From Coturnix japonica (lineage: Eukaryota; Chordata; Aves; Galliformes; Phasianidae): DNA of 64,000 nucleotides. A model generated the notes under the pieces. It was not told the DNA's origin. It searched no databases and saw nothing but the letters and a program-made list of their open reading frames with translations. The stretch lies in NCBI RefSeq assembly GCF_001577835.2, contig NC_029532.1, positions 4,030,001 through 4,094,000 on the forward strand. The letters run 5' to 3'. The position numbers were made by a program, and so were the translations under genes. Below, piece by piece: positions 24,201-35,700 of this stretch (its first letter is position 1; the number at the start of each line of letters is the position of its first letter).

Positions 24201-26685
24201 CTGGCCTCTGTGTTGCAGCAACAGTGGAAATGGGTCAGTAACTGTAGAAGTGTTAAAAAGACGCAGCTGCTGTCTTTTTTTTTCTTCTCTAGAAGAATGG
24301 ACTTCATGCTTTGGCTCTGATTTACTTCTCTCTGCTTTCCAGTGCCTCAATGCAGTACGGACGGTACAGAGCTTGGCTTGTCTGGAGGAGGCTGATCACA
24401 CTGTTGGCTTCATTCTCCAGCTCTCAAATTTCACAAAGGAGTGGCATTTCCACCTGCCGCAGCTTATGAGGGACATGCAGGTAGGAGTCAGGATACTGCC
24501 ATAGGTAACACTTAATGGTGGAATGCAGGGAATTGGATGTGGTAAGAGCAAGTGGCACTGCAGTTATTTTTATTACGGCTCTTTATGTTCTTTCCTTTAT
24601 GTCACACTCTTCTGCCTGGATGGGCTTTGATTTTTGAAGAGATTTCTCCCTCGTCTTCTTTATTTCAGGTCAATCTGTGTTACCTGTGTCAGGCCTGTAC
24701 CTCCCTCCTGCACAGCCGCAAAATGCTCCAGCACTACTTGCAGGTGAGTGAGGATGGGGACCTGAAGGCTGAAAGTTGGGAGCATTGTGTGCTCATGCTT
24801 CATGCTGAAAGCCAAATGCTATTCAGTATCTGGGCTCTGTTCCCAGTGACGATTACCAGCAATCATCAATAGCTGGGATTTGCATCTTTCTGCAGCAAAA
24901 ATGCGTTCAGATAGTAGTTGAGACGAAAAGCTCTGACTGTGAAAGGTCAGACCTTGAGAAACAGCAGCCTGTGCTTGAGTGATGCTATTATCGTTTTAGA
25001 GCTGCCTACAAAGCATCAAGGAAGCTGCATTGCTGTAGTGCTCTCTAGGGCCATTAAGACATCACTGACCTGGTGTCCTTAATCTGGTTTAATTTGTTTA
25101 AGAGATACAGCTGAACGTGAGGTAGAGATCATGCATTGCTGAAAGCATCACCTTTAATGCAAAACAATCAGGAATGTATCTAACACGCTTTTCTCTGCAG
25201 ACAAAAAATGGCGACTCCCTTCCGTCAAGTGTGACTCCACGAGTGCAGCGTAACCCCCAGGCCTCCTCCAAACACCCCAGCCCCGAGTCAGAGGCAGCAG
25301 AGCAGAAGGCGCTGCTGATGGTGCAGTACAGCCTCTTGAAGATCCTCAGCAAATCTCTTGCTGCGCTGCGCCACTTCACCCCTGATGTCTGCCAGATACT
25401 CCTGGATCAGGTAAGAGATGTTGCACCCTGGGCAGGGAGGTTTCTGTCGTCCCAAGTGACGTTCTGGGTCCTCAGAGGTCACACGGTCCTCTTTGCTTTT
25501 CTCCACAGTCACTGGACCTTGCTGAGTACAACGTGCTCTTTGTCTTGAGTTTCACCACACCAGCCTTTGATTCGGATGTCGCACCTTCCTTTGGGACCCT
25601 CCTTGCTACAGTCAATGTGGCCCTCAACATGCTGGGAGAGGTACTGGCCATCTGTGTTTGGGAAGGCACAGCTCCTGCAGTAACCTCAGAGAACTCCTTT
25701 GATGAACATTCTGAAGAGTAGCTCCTGTATGTGCTGTGTCCAATAGTGGTGTTTTTTTTCAGCTGGATAAGAAGAAGGAGCCTTTTCCTCAGGCTGCAGG
25801 GCTGAATATGCAAGAGGGAACCAAGACCCTCAAGTAAGTTTCTAGATCTTTTATTTAGCTGTGGCCAAGGGGCAGAACCCAGTGCTGCTCAGGTCAGAGC
25901 TGATGTTTATAGGCATTAGGGTGGCTTCAGAACTTCTCACTCTGAACAACAGGAGTTCAACTGCCTGTTAGAAGCTCTCCAAAGCACACAGGGCAAGTGT
26001 GGCTTTCTGCTCTGTTGACTGTAGCTTTTGTTGTCACTGCCTGAGCCCAGTCTGAGCAGCAGCAGTGCTCCCCCCTTAGTACTGTAGGTGAAATCTTTCC
26101 AAGGCTGTTGATCTGAAATTGGGATATTTGGCTCCTGCTGATCTGTGTTTCTTTGCACAGGTCTCTGCTCATGTTTACAATGGAGAACTGTTTCTACCTG
26201 CTCATCTCCCAGGCTGTTCGGTACTTGAGAGACCCAGCGGTGCATCCCCGCGATAAGCAGCGGATGAAGCAGGAGCTCAGCTCTGAGCTGGTGAGCAGCT
26301 CGTACCATTCTCTCTCCCTGTTCATTCTAAGTGTGTTCTGTGGGAAAAGGTCCCTTGTCTGCCTGGTACGGCCCATTCCCCTGCGTGAGTGAACAGCCCT
26401 TGGTATGTGGGCTGTGCAAGCTGATGTTTGTTCCTGTGCCGCCAGCACCTTGTTTTGGGAGGTAGATGGATGTACGCTTGGAAGAAACTAACTCGTCGTA
26501 TCTTCTCATTTCAGAGTACGCTGCTTTCCAGCTTGTCTCGTTATTTCCGCCGTGGAGGTCCCTCCTCTCCTGCCAGTGGGGTTCTTCCCTCTCCCCAGGG
26601 GAAGTCAGCCTCCAAGCTGGGCCCTGAGGGGCAGGAGCCTTTGTTTCAGCTCGTGCAGGCCTTCGTCCGGCACGTGCAGAGATAG
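4002..26685 (+). CDS. NUP188: Nucleoporin NUP188, 44 coding exons
   Basis: Large alpha-helical scaffold nucleoporin of the inner ring (NUP93 subcomplex) of the nuclear pore, binding NUP93 and controlling passage of inner-nuclear-membrane proteins. I traced 44 coding exons, all with GT-AG borders, giving 5214 nt: 1737 codons plus stop (human 1749). The frame is intact. The N-terminus reads MAAGGLCARSSRELWTILLG and the C-terminus VQAFVRHVQR followed by TAG at 26683-26685. Similarity to the human protein is near continuous, with only linkers diverging. Exon coordinates are given in the four block entries below. It is transcribed away from DOLK out of a shared CpG island and converges on SH3GLB2. 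No truncation or frameshift was found. The donor of exon 5 is unusually weak. Confidence 0.98.
4261..4332 (+). repeat. Degenerate tandem repeat, unit GTGTCTCTATTGGG
   Basis: About five diverged copies of a 13-16 bp unit (GTGTCTCTATTGGG, GGTCTCTATTGAG, GTGACTCCATTGAG, GTGTCTCTATTGGG, CTGTCTCCCTTGGG) lie at the 5' end of NUP188 intron 1, at the edge of the CpG island. No function is suggested. Confidence 0.75.
9961..14908 (+). CDS. NUP188: NUP188 exons 10-21 (residues 264-731)
   Basis: Exons: 9961-10075, 10595-10795, 11171-11260, 11801-11866, 12396-12515, 12662-12788, 12904-13059, 13365-13491, 13957-14044, 14131-14207, 14375-14489, 14788-14908. Exon 16 (about residues 504-555) carries NLRIPQGTVGQVMLDDRAYL followed by VRWEYSYSSW. 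This beta-rich stretch probably corresponds to the SH3-like insertion described in fungal Nup188; that assignment is inference. Exon 10 codes a poorly conserved loop (EHKLANNSHIHQ). The exon 16 acceptor is a tandem site (TTTAG at 12903, then ACTAG six nt later), so two residues may be optional. Confidence 0.96.
10289..10306. repeat. Perfect 18-bp palindrome
   Basis: CCTTTCTTTAAAGAAAGG in NUP188 intron 10 is self-complementary with no loop. It sits mid-intron, away from the splice sites, and belongs to no repeat family I recognise. Confidence 0.95.
15140..21539 (+). CDS. NUP188: NUP188 exons 22-33 (residues 732-1217)
   Basis: Exons: 15140-15206, 15643-15771, 16532-16665, 16999-17105, 17319-17525, 17968-18137, 18417-18486, 19119-19186, 19782-19977, 20469-20546, 20887-20972, 21394-21539. 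This is the central helical solenoid and the best-conserved part. Exon 26 (residues 878-946) contains RDAFLTRLQSKIEDMRIKVM and VETQPGLIELFLNLEVKDGS, near-identical to human. Exon 27 contains RAAIAFLHALWQDRRDSAM. The variable stretch is exon 22 (CPEMDPRS). Introns range from about 230 to 780 bp. All exon phases join without a break. Confidence 0.96.
16829..16905 (+). mobile_element. Degraded CR1 LINE 3' tail
   Basis: GGAGGGGTTGGAACTGGG, TGGTCTTTAAGATCCC and the surrounding spacing match the CR1 3' UTR block GGGTTGGAACTAGATGATCTTTAAGGTCCC. The terminal 8-bp repeat is not preserved. It lies in NUP188 intron 24 in sense orientation and looks old. Confidence 0.55.
22353..26685 (+). CDS. NUP188: NUP188 exons 34-44 (residues 1218-1737 and stop)
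   Basis: Exons: 22353-22534, 22875-23075, 23731-23823, 24010-24168, 24343-24480, 24669-24743, 25201-25410, 25509-25640, 25763-25833, 26161-26290, 26515-26685. This is the C-terminal helical domain. Two low-conservation linkers are visible: an acidic one in exon 34 (DATDDKDSMETDDVSR), and a Ser/Pro-rich one at the start of exon 40 (residues about 1501-1540, SSVTPRVQRNPQASSKHPSP). The last exon has a Ser/Pro segment (GGPSSPASGVLPSPQGKS) before the conserved end VQAFVRHVQR. Confidence 0.96.
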
Positions 26686-27370
26686 ATGCTGTTCTGCCAC
26701 AGCCTCCCTTTCCAGGACTCACACCAGAACGATTCATGTCCGCCACAGACAGCATCACCCTTGGGAGAGCCTGTAACAAGGAGTGGGGCGGGGAGGGAGG
26801 CCTGGTCTGGGCAGCGTTTGGATACCAAGCTGTAACATCAGCAGCACGATCCTGTTAGCTCTTGCAGCGCAGTGAATGTAAGGAGAGCTGCGACGGGCTC
26901 CTCATTGACCAGCGCACAGCCTGCCTGCTCCATCTGCTAGAGCATCCTGGCTGGGTACAAGTGCTGAACAGTCAGAACCTTTATTTTTATAGCTTGTACC
27001 TCAGCTGGCAAAGCTCTGTCTGATGGAGGGAGTGGACAGACTCTTCTCTGGGCATTAACTGTGCTCTTAACACAAGGTGCAGTCTGCCTCTCCCTCCCAG
27101 TCAGAGTCCAGTTAAGGCACAAGGTAGGGATCAGCCAGCAATTCAGAGACCATCTTTCTACTCCTATTTTTGTACTGAGTGGTTCAAGGCAAGGTGGTGT
27201 ATGTGTGCTCACGCCTCCCCTCCACCCTGCAGTCTGTGTGTTGTGTGTGTTTCTGAAGAGCAAGGCCTCGCTCAAGGTTTTTAAGTCAAAATTCCATTGC
27301 TCTAGTCTTGCAATTTTTTTGTAACTGTGGCCTATTTATACTGATATTAAAACCTTTATAGACAGCAGCT
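26686..27370 (+). other. NUP188: NUP188 3' UTR
   Basis: This stretch follows the TAG stop and holds no coding signal. It runs to the ATTAAA signal at 27346-27351, giving a UTR of about 685 nt. The end point is inferred from the motif. Confidence 0.7.
27346..27351 (+). terminator. NUP188: NUP188 polyadenylation signal ATTAAA
   Basis: ATTAAA, the commonest variant hexamer, lies about 660 nt after the stop. GT-rich sequence (GGGTTTGTGGCTTTGTGTCC, about 27370-27389) follows at the usual distance for a downstream element. Confidence 0.7.
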
Positions 27371-27389
27371 GGGTTTGTGGCTTTGTGTC

Positions 27390-28440
27390 CTGCAGCACCA
27401 GGCCCTGCATCATCTGCGTAGTTCTGTGTCAGCTGAGCTGAAGTACTTTGTGACAGCAAGGTGAGCTGTGGCTTGAGTGACACTGCAGGTACCATGATGA
27501 AGAGGTGACACCAAAGGTCGATTCCTTTGGCTTTCCCACCCCCTTCTGTCTCTTCCTGGCGCTATATCGGGAGCCTGTTGGTTTTAAACTCCTACAGAAT
27601 GATTCCTCTGCTGGGTTGCCCCATTCACAGGTTCGCAGGAGTTCCAGTTAGGACTTGGAGTTGGTTACAGCGATGTTCCATCACACTGTTGTCTGTCTCA
27701 AGCTGATCAACAAACTCTTTCAGGTTCTGAGGCTCAACACGTGATGGAGACAGAAAGAGGTGAGTGTTTATTGCATAAAATAATCCCTGCAATTCAGGCT
27801 TCTTTAAGGCAAGAAATCAAATTGAAATGTAGTTGTGAGCCACCAACTACTTGGGAAAGCCCGACGCTACTTCTGAGCCTTTCCTAATGACAAAGCAGTG
27901 CTGGTGCTGGGCAGGTTCCTTCTGCCTCTCTGAGGTGCATTTTGTGCATCATCAAGTGTTGTTTCTGTAGTGCACCACAGGGAGGAATAACAGGGATGGA
28001 GCTGGACTTGGGAATAGGTATCTGCAGTGAAGCTGTATCGCTGCAATTGTAAAACTCAAACAGTGTAAGCTGATTACCCATTAACTTTGTTAACTGTAGA
28101 GAAACGGCTATTGCTACATTACAGAGCACTGTAAGGGCTGCTTCTCCCAGGAGTTCCTTCTATCCAAGCTGGAAATTAAGGATGAGGCTTTGGGGTTTTA
28201 GATTAGAGCAGAGGTAGTTTCCATAACAACAAAAAGGGTTGTTAGATGCCCAATAACCTTCCCAGTCTCTCATCAGCTGAAGTCATTCTGCTGCCTTGTT
28301 TGTGTTTAGGAGCTTTGTTTTGCTTTTACACCCAGCTTCTGAGACCAGGATGGCACAGCTCCTGCCTGACCTGCATCCCTCCCCTCCCTACAAGCTGCAG
28401 TAACACCAGAGCAGCCCTGAGCCCACAGCAGACACTGAGG
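27390..28440. other. Tail-to-tail intergenic stretch
   Basis: This lies between the inferred 3' ends of NUP188 (plus) and SH3GLB2 (minus). No coding exon is recognised. A second minus-strand AATAAA at 27767-27772 could be a distal poly(A) site giving SH3GLB2 a longer 3' UTR. Otherwise I see nothing to report. Confidence 0.55.
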
Positions 28441-29744
28441 CTGGAGGTCAGGCAGTTTGTTTATTGGCAAATAAGTGCTGAAAACCACGAGCCCTACATA
28501 CACAGGTGCTCAGTGCCCTGTTACATTAGAGTGGTCACAATGCCATTGGGGAAAGTGCAAAAGATAGATAATAAACAAGCAAAGTTCTGACATACCGAGG
28601 GGAAGGCAGTGAACAGAAAGCCTGGTGCAGGTGAATTTCAATCCAGCTTAAGTGGAAAACCAGTTACACAGCAACAGCAGTCCTTCAATTGAGCTCTAGC
28701 TAAAAAGAGCATTATAGGGTTAAAATGCAAACACACCTTAACACTCCCTTTGGAACCCAGCACATGTACCAGGGCAGCCTGAGCTGTTGGATGTGTGTGC
28801 AGCCAGGAACGGCTCTTTGGAGATAACAGCATGTGGGACTGCTCCTTACTGTACTGGGATGCACCAAGTCTGCTCACTGCTGAGATGGGAGGGAAGGTGT
28901 TGGTTACATCAGTCATCTGGGGTGAAAGTAAAGTCAGGCTAAAACATGCCTGGAACAGACGCTGAAAGAAAAGCCAGGACAATTAACACAGGGAGCAAAG
29001 CTTGTAGGAAGGCTTGTAAACTCTTTGCAGTCCGAGTAGTTTGTTGATAGGAAATGCAAGCAAGATGCATGGTCCCTTTGCACTGAGGTTTGATTTCTGA
29101 CATACAGGCCCTGCGTTACCAGGTTGGTCTTCAGAGACATTCCAGCTTCAGAGGACAGTACTAATGGCAGCCATCAGGCACCGCTGTAGTAAGCACAGCT
29201 CTTAGAAAGCCTCGTGTTCCTGCTCTCCCTGTTGGATTTAACTGGCTCTTAATTCTTAAACGCAGCTTCCTTAAGAGCTAACCTATGTGAGAGGCTTTGT
29301 GTGGGACACTTTCCCACAGTGCTGTGGTTTGACTCAGGTTTTTCTACTGCTGAAGAACAGAGCGGACAGGAGGGGCAGACAGGCACTAACTGACAGCAAA
29401 CACAAGGGACGTGTAACTTAAACTCCATGAGCAGCAGCTGAGGGAGACAAATTGCTGACCCTGGGAAAGCCCCGGTGATAAAGAAGACTAGGGCAGGGTA
29501 GAAAAAGTAATCAAGGAATCCTGAACCATCGTGACTAACCTCAAAGCAGGCTGCACTGCTATGGATGAATTCTTGGGTGCCGTTGGCCCTTTCCCACAAC
29601 CTTTTGTTTTCCCCCAATTCCCATATTAGCAATGGAGTGCCAACCCTGAAGAGAGCAATGGGTCTCTGATGAAGAAATCCACGTTAGAAGTGCCAGGAGG
29701 TGAGGGGTGCATTCTGTCTGTACATTCTTTTTCCTGGGGGACGT
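28441..29744 (-). other. SH3GLB2: Probable SH3GLB2 3' UTR
   Basis: About 1.3 kb between the SH3GLB2 stop (29745-29747) and the minus-strand AATAAA at 28460-28465. There is no open frame of note and no repeat. The extent is inferred from the poly(A) motif alone. Confidence 0.55.
28460..28465 (-). terminator. SH3GLB2: Candidate SH3GLB2 polyadenylation signal AATAAA
   Basis: Minus-strand AATAAA followed downstream by GTGTCTGCTGTGGG, which is GT-rich. The other AATAAA at 27767-27772 is an alternative. Confidence 0.5.
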
Positions 29745-32700
29745 TTAACTTAACAGTTCCAAGTAAGTGACAGGAACTTTCCCTTTCTGGTTCCCTCTTT
29801 CCCCTATAAGCCAGTCTGGATCCATGCCTGGCAGGCTGTACACAGTGATCATCTGTGGAGAGAAGACATCATTAGACAGGACCTTCTGCAGACAGAGCCA
29901 GGAGTTCAGGCAGATTAAAGAACAGGCTGATTCCTGAAGTTCATTTAGGAGGCAGCTGCGTTTTTCCCCCCTGGAACTATCTGCAGCTCTACCAGGAGCA
30001 GTGCTGCCCACTGAAGTCCCTGCTGCATTAAGTCAATTTGGAGAATGAAAAGGCATTTTTGCCTCCTGGGTGTCTTGGTAGCACCATGTCATCCTGTCTG
30101 AAGACACAAGTCTCCAATCACCAGAACAGTTTGCAGCTTGCTCAGTTTCCTTTGTTCTCAGCATGATGAGACCACAAGCTGCCTGGGTTTGAGGGTCTCA
30201 GTGAACACTGCACATGTTGGGGTGTTTTGTTGGCCAGGTACAACAGGATATTCCAATAGGAAGAAAAAGACTTTATGGCGTGAACGTGGCCATGAGCACC
30301 AACTCACTGCAATTCAGTGGATGTCAAGGAAAAGATTCTATCAGTAGTTCTGTACAGAGAGGGTTTAGGGGCAGGAAAAAAACATGACCTTGTTGAGCAT
30401 GCAACAGAATGGTGGGCAAACAGAGCAAAACTCAGTGTGAAGGGAAGATACGAACCTCATCTGCAAGGAGTGCCAGCTCGGTGCTGTCAGCAGCTTCATA
30501 GTCATACAGGACCCTGGCCTTCCGCGTCCCGCTGGTGGGAGGCTTGACTTCATTTGGGTTCAGGACACTCTCTGCCACAGTATTGGGCACCCCAACAATG
30601 GTGGGGACAACTGGGATAGTAGGCACAGCTGGGAGAGTGGCGGCAGCCACAGCTGGAGGAGAGGCAGCAGCCGGGGGTGGAGACGTGGATTCTGCATTCC
30701 CTACAAACGTGCCTGAAAATCTGACGTAGGAGAGAAGAGCAGAGTTGGGTAAGGATCTATTGGGAGGAACCAAGGAACAGCTCTTCCCTTCAGTGGACAC
30801 AGTGCAGAGCTGATGCTGCAGAGTTCCACTAACAGCTGGCACGTACCCGTGGTGCCCTTAAAGCAGGGAAGTGCACTTGGTGCTCAGGCTGCACAGCAGG
30901 TAAATACAGCATAGCAAGTAAATACAGCATAGCAGTCCTGCTAAAGGACTGGCAGCAAACTTAATGAGTATGAGCATAGCACTAGAGACAGTGCAACTTT
31001 GGGGGCTCTTTACAGGGATGGCAATGAAGCCAGGTCTTGTTTACCTATAGATTTCCCCTTCTGCAGTAGGGGAGTGCAGCTCTGGGCCTTGCTGGCCTTG
31101 GTAGTGAGCCTGCAAAGACTCCGTGGTTTGGCTGAGGTGTAGAGCAGAGCTCTTAGAACTGGTCCTGTGTGATGTTTTACTTACATTTCTCCTTTGGAGC
31201 TGCAAGCATGGAAAAGAATGAAACAGGAATAGTGAGTGATCAGACAGAGACCCCTCCTGGGTCAGCACAACAGGTAAGAGAAGAGCCCTGACTGCAGCAT
31301 GGAGCTGGTTACTGCTGCAGCTGAGCACACCCAGGCTTGTTGCTGGGCAACAGGAATTTGTCTCCCGTGTCATTTAACTCATTTAGAGGAACATTCAGAC
31401 TCCGGACCATCGTGTTTTGAGATGAACGTATAAATCTCAGATGAATCTAATGGTAAAGCCCGCTCTAGATACGGTAGCATTCATCGCCATTCTGTAAACT
31501 CAGAAGCTCTGTCAGAGCTTGGAGGGGGCTGTTAAGCTTCTGTTGAAGAGGAGGGAGGCCTGAACTGGCATTGAGAAACCCTCAGGGAAGCAAGAACTGT
31601 TTCTTGTCTCACCTGCCCAGCTGCTTCTGCAGGTCCAGCATGTACTGATAGCACTGAGCGTAGTAGTTGGTCTGAGACTCCACAAACTCATGGAGACAGC
31701 GAAGATGATTCACCTGGATGGAGAAGGACAAGAAACCAGGCTGAGTTTGGTTACCTGGGCACTTCCCACAGCTGCCACCTGACCCTGAGGGCAGCAGATG
31801 TGTGTAGGACAGTATTTACGTGGTTGACTTGGACCATCATCCCCTTGGCAGCCTTCTACAAAGGATCCAAGAGCCTCTAAAACGCATCAGCCCCCACCCC
31901 AGCTACCAAGGAAGACTCACGTGTGTGCTGCTGATCCCCTCCAGCAACAGCCGTGTCACCTCTGCCTGCCGATCAAATTCGGTCTGAGTGAGCCGCAGCT
32001 CGTGCTCTGCCTGCAAAACAGGATGGGGTGTTCAACACAGCAAAGGCAAGGAGCCCTGTGCTGCTTCTTCAAGGGAAGCCAATACCCAACTCCTCCTCTA
32101 ACCGCCTCCAAGTCCCATTTTGGCACTAAGATGAGTGAAGTGATGAGTGCACCCATGACACTGAATGTCAGGCACAGGACACCCCAGGTTGGAATCCCAG
32201 CAGCCTCTGGCTGTATTTCAACTTGATTCCTGCTTAATCATACACTGAGTCACTGCAGCTGATGGCACGACAGCTCAAGACTGATACATCAAGCCTGGAC
32301 ACTCCTAAATTAGAACCTGAGGTAGGTGGGAAGCCAGTGCTGTGCTACCAGCCATCCTTATCAGCCATCCTATGGGGCTCTGCTGCCTGCTCTCCCCCCC
32401 CCTCCCAGCACCACAGGGTGACATACAGGCTTATTTGTCCTCCATGCATCGTTCCTTAGCATAAAGGAGGATGTGCCAGTTGTACTGCTGTATGAATAGG
32501 CTGGAAGGAATAAATGCTTTGAGTGTCTTTTTAATCAGATTTGCCTATTTTAAGCCACAAATGATCTATTTTCTTGCATCCTCTGTATAAAAGGGATTAT
32601 TTAAAGAAGAGGGGGACCATACCGGGAAAATCTCAGCACAAAACCTTATCAGACACCAAGATTTTTTGCTTCAGTTTGCTGAGCACAGACTTCAGTATCT

Positions 32701-35700
32701 GAAACTTGTGACCGACAACAGCAACGCTTCAGTCCATCCAATCAGGACTACATGAGCAGAGCCCTGCGTGCCTGGATCTGAATGCTGCCAGCTCGTTTGT
32801 TTAAGGGACTGAAGAAGAAATTAAAGTAAAAACAGCCTGTCTGCTCTCACGATGCATTTAGAGTAAGGCAGCAATGGGATGCTATCATGCACAGCATGCA
32901 GGGATGTGCCGTTCTGTCCCGTTGCAGTTCAGGCTGCCATCTGATTGGGGGTATCTGACAAAAGGCAACAGGAAGGTGCCTCCGGAAGCCCTGTGCCATG
33001 ATGGAGCTCCACACTGAGTTCACCCTGGTCTTTAGTCCACCAGCAGCCCATCCGTCTTCATAAATGAGTTACAAACCCAGATCTGGGACTTGGCCCCATG
33101 GATCCCTCAGTAGGTAAAGCGCAGCTCACCAGTCTGAGCTCCACGACAGGCTCCATTCCTCCCACCCTGCCCTCCTGACAGCCACCCCTCCATCAGCAGG
33201 GGCTGCTCACAAGGAGACCCTGTGTCCCCATCCAGCTCTGCTCAGAGCTCCTGCTTGCTGCCCAGAACAAGCAGGCGATGGGCTGCTGGCTGCTAACACA
33301 GGGCACATACAGAACTGGAGCAGAGCTGCACTGTGTCACATCCACTCTGCTTCTGTGACACCCTTGCAGGGCTCTCCCAGATGCTCGTAATCACAAGCAG
33401 GCCTGGTTTGCCTGGGAAGCCCTTCACATTAAGCACAGCCAGCTGGCCCAGGGGTGGCTTCTTCCCAGGCTGCTGTCAGAATTGCACTGAGCAGCACAGC
33501 CACAGCACTGGGAGCAGGGCTGGTGGCTCTGGCACTGGTTTTCCCTTATGCACATGGGTGGAGAGGAGCCTGCAGCCCCCCCAGCATTGAACACCACCAG
33601 CACACCCGAAAAGGTTGGAGCCCCATTTCAGCTGGGTACTTACTTTTTCCACCTCGTCGCTCCAAAGCTGTGGGGACCACAGAGCAACAGGAAAGGAGAT
33701 CAGTGTTGGAGACGTCGAGAGGCGCTCGGCATTAACACCAATGGGCAAGGACGCTCCGTGGACGCAGCAGGCCAGCTCCAGGGACAAGCCAGCCCTTCAC
33801 CCAGCAGCAGCTGCCAGCCCTGTGCCCCTTCCCTCCCTCCTGCATTCCTGAGCTCGGTTTCACAATGGGAAAGCAAGTCTGTGCCACCACAGCCAACACT
33901 CCAGCTCTGCTCCCTGCCAGCCTTTCTAAGATAATTGCATTTAATGAGCTCCAGGAGAAAGAGATTAAGCAGCAGAGTCCTCTGCAGAGCATGGGTTACT
34001 TTGCTGAAGGCTGCTGAACATGGTGTTGAAGGACAGTCCTTCTTTTAGGAGTGCTGTGAGATGGGTGAGCTGCTCGAGACCACAAATAGGGCCTGGGAAC
34101 TGCTGTGAGCTCAGCAATCCTCAGCCACTGGTCTAGAGAGCTCAGGTTAATGGGTTCAGAATCCAGGCAGCCTCCAGCTACCAGTGGTCATGTTCAGCTA
34201 TGGGAAGAAGGGAGCAATGGCTGCATGCTGCCCTCAAACATTAAGCTACTCCTTCCCACTCTCCTCCCTGGGTGCTTTCCTTAGCCCTGCAGGTGAGAGC
34301 AGGCAGCTCCTCAGCCAGATGTACCCAGAAGTCTCCCATCTCTTTTCAGTGTCCCCCACAGGGGCACATTTGGGCAGCACAACACTGACAGCTGCTCGCT
34401 GGGATCTGGCTCCAGGACAAGAAACAATCGACAGAAGTCATGCACAGCGATGGGGAAGGGAGAAATGAGGTAGAAAAACACATTGATCCTTCCCAGAGGT
34501 CCTTGGCCTGGCCTTTCCTCAGCAGACAACTGGTCCTGAGCTCTGGCAACACAAAGAGATGCCACTAAAGCTCCCTGGAAGCCCAGCAGCCTGCCAGCAA
34601 CACCCCCATCCATAGGGCTGGAGGAGATGGCCTCACCCCTGCTGCCTTTGCAGACCAGGTAAATTCAGCACAGGTGGGATGCTGGAGTGTGAGGATAACA
34701 CCCTCTGTTTGGGTCCAGGATCTCCCAGCTGAGCTCTGCTGCAGTTCATTTACCAGGAACTGCCCTCTGGGAGCCCAGGTGCACAGATAGACCCATCAGC
34801 AAAGTAAGGAGCACCAGTGCTGCCATGGAGGAGGAATGGCTGGAGCAGGAAGCTGTTGATCCTGCTTTGGTTTCTGCTGGTTGACCTGTTGTCCTGCTCC
34901 TGTTTCATGGTGAGTAGCCTGGCTGGCACCTCTTCCTTGTTTGGGCATTTATTATGGTCAGTCCTTGTACTGCAGGCTGTCCCTGGTGCAGCACTCAGTG
35001 CAGTGAGGCCAGGTGCTTTCTCTGTCCTTCAGATGGATGTTTTATTACTCTGAGTCACACTGTGACTCAGGTGAGGCCTGGGCAGTTCCAGCCATGCACA
35101 GGGACAAGAAGCCCCTGCCCTTCCTCAGTCTAAGAGCTCCCACTCCAGAACAGTGATGGAGGGAATGTCTTTGAAGGCAGCTGAGAAGCAGGTCCTGGCC
35201 TGAAGTGCTGCTCTGGTGTGAGGCTTCCAGAGCTTACTACTAGGCTTACTAGAGGGCAGCAGGGGAAGCTTTTGGCCACAGGTCTTTCTACTTAGATAGC
35301 ATGGGCATTACTAAAGACAATTCAGACCCAACTGATCCTTGTAGCACCCGCTGAACTTTCATTTCTTTTTTGTCAGGCTGGATGCTCTCCAGCTCTGACC
35401 TTAAGGTGCTTTGGGGCAGTCTGGCTCTGCCCAGATCTACCACACATCATGCAGTTTTAGCCAGAAACACTCCAGATTGCTCAGGGAGCAAAAGAGATGG
35501 CCATGATCTGTGCTTGTCTTTCTCCACCCCAGCTCAAGCCAGAGGAATCCTCTTCAGGTACTCAATATGTTTTTCTTGGAATCATTCGTAGGAATACACA
35601 GCATGGCAAGTGGCAGGGTCTGAGGGAAAGGGATATACCTTCTTACACACAAACAAAAGGTCAGTGTGGGAGAGAGGAGAAATTGCTCCTCGGCTTCCAA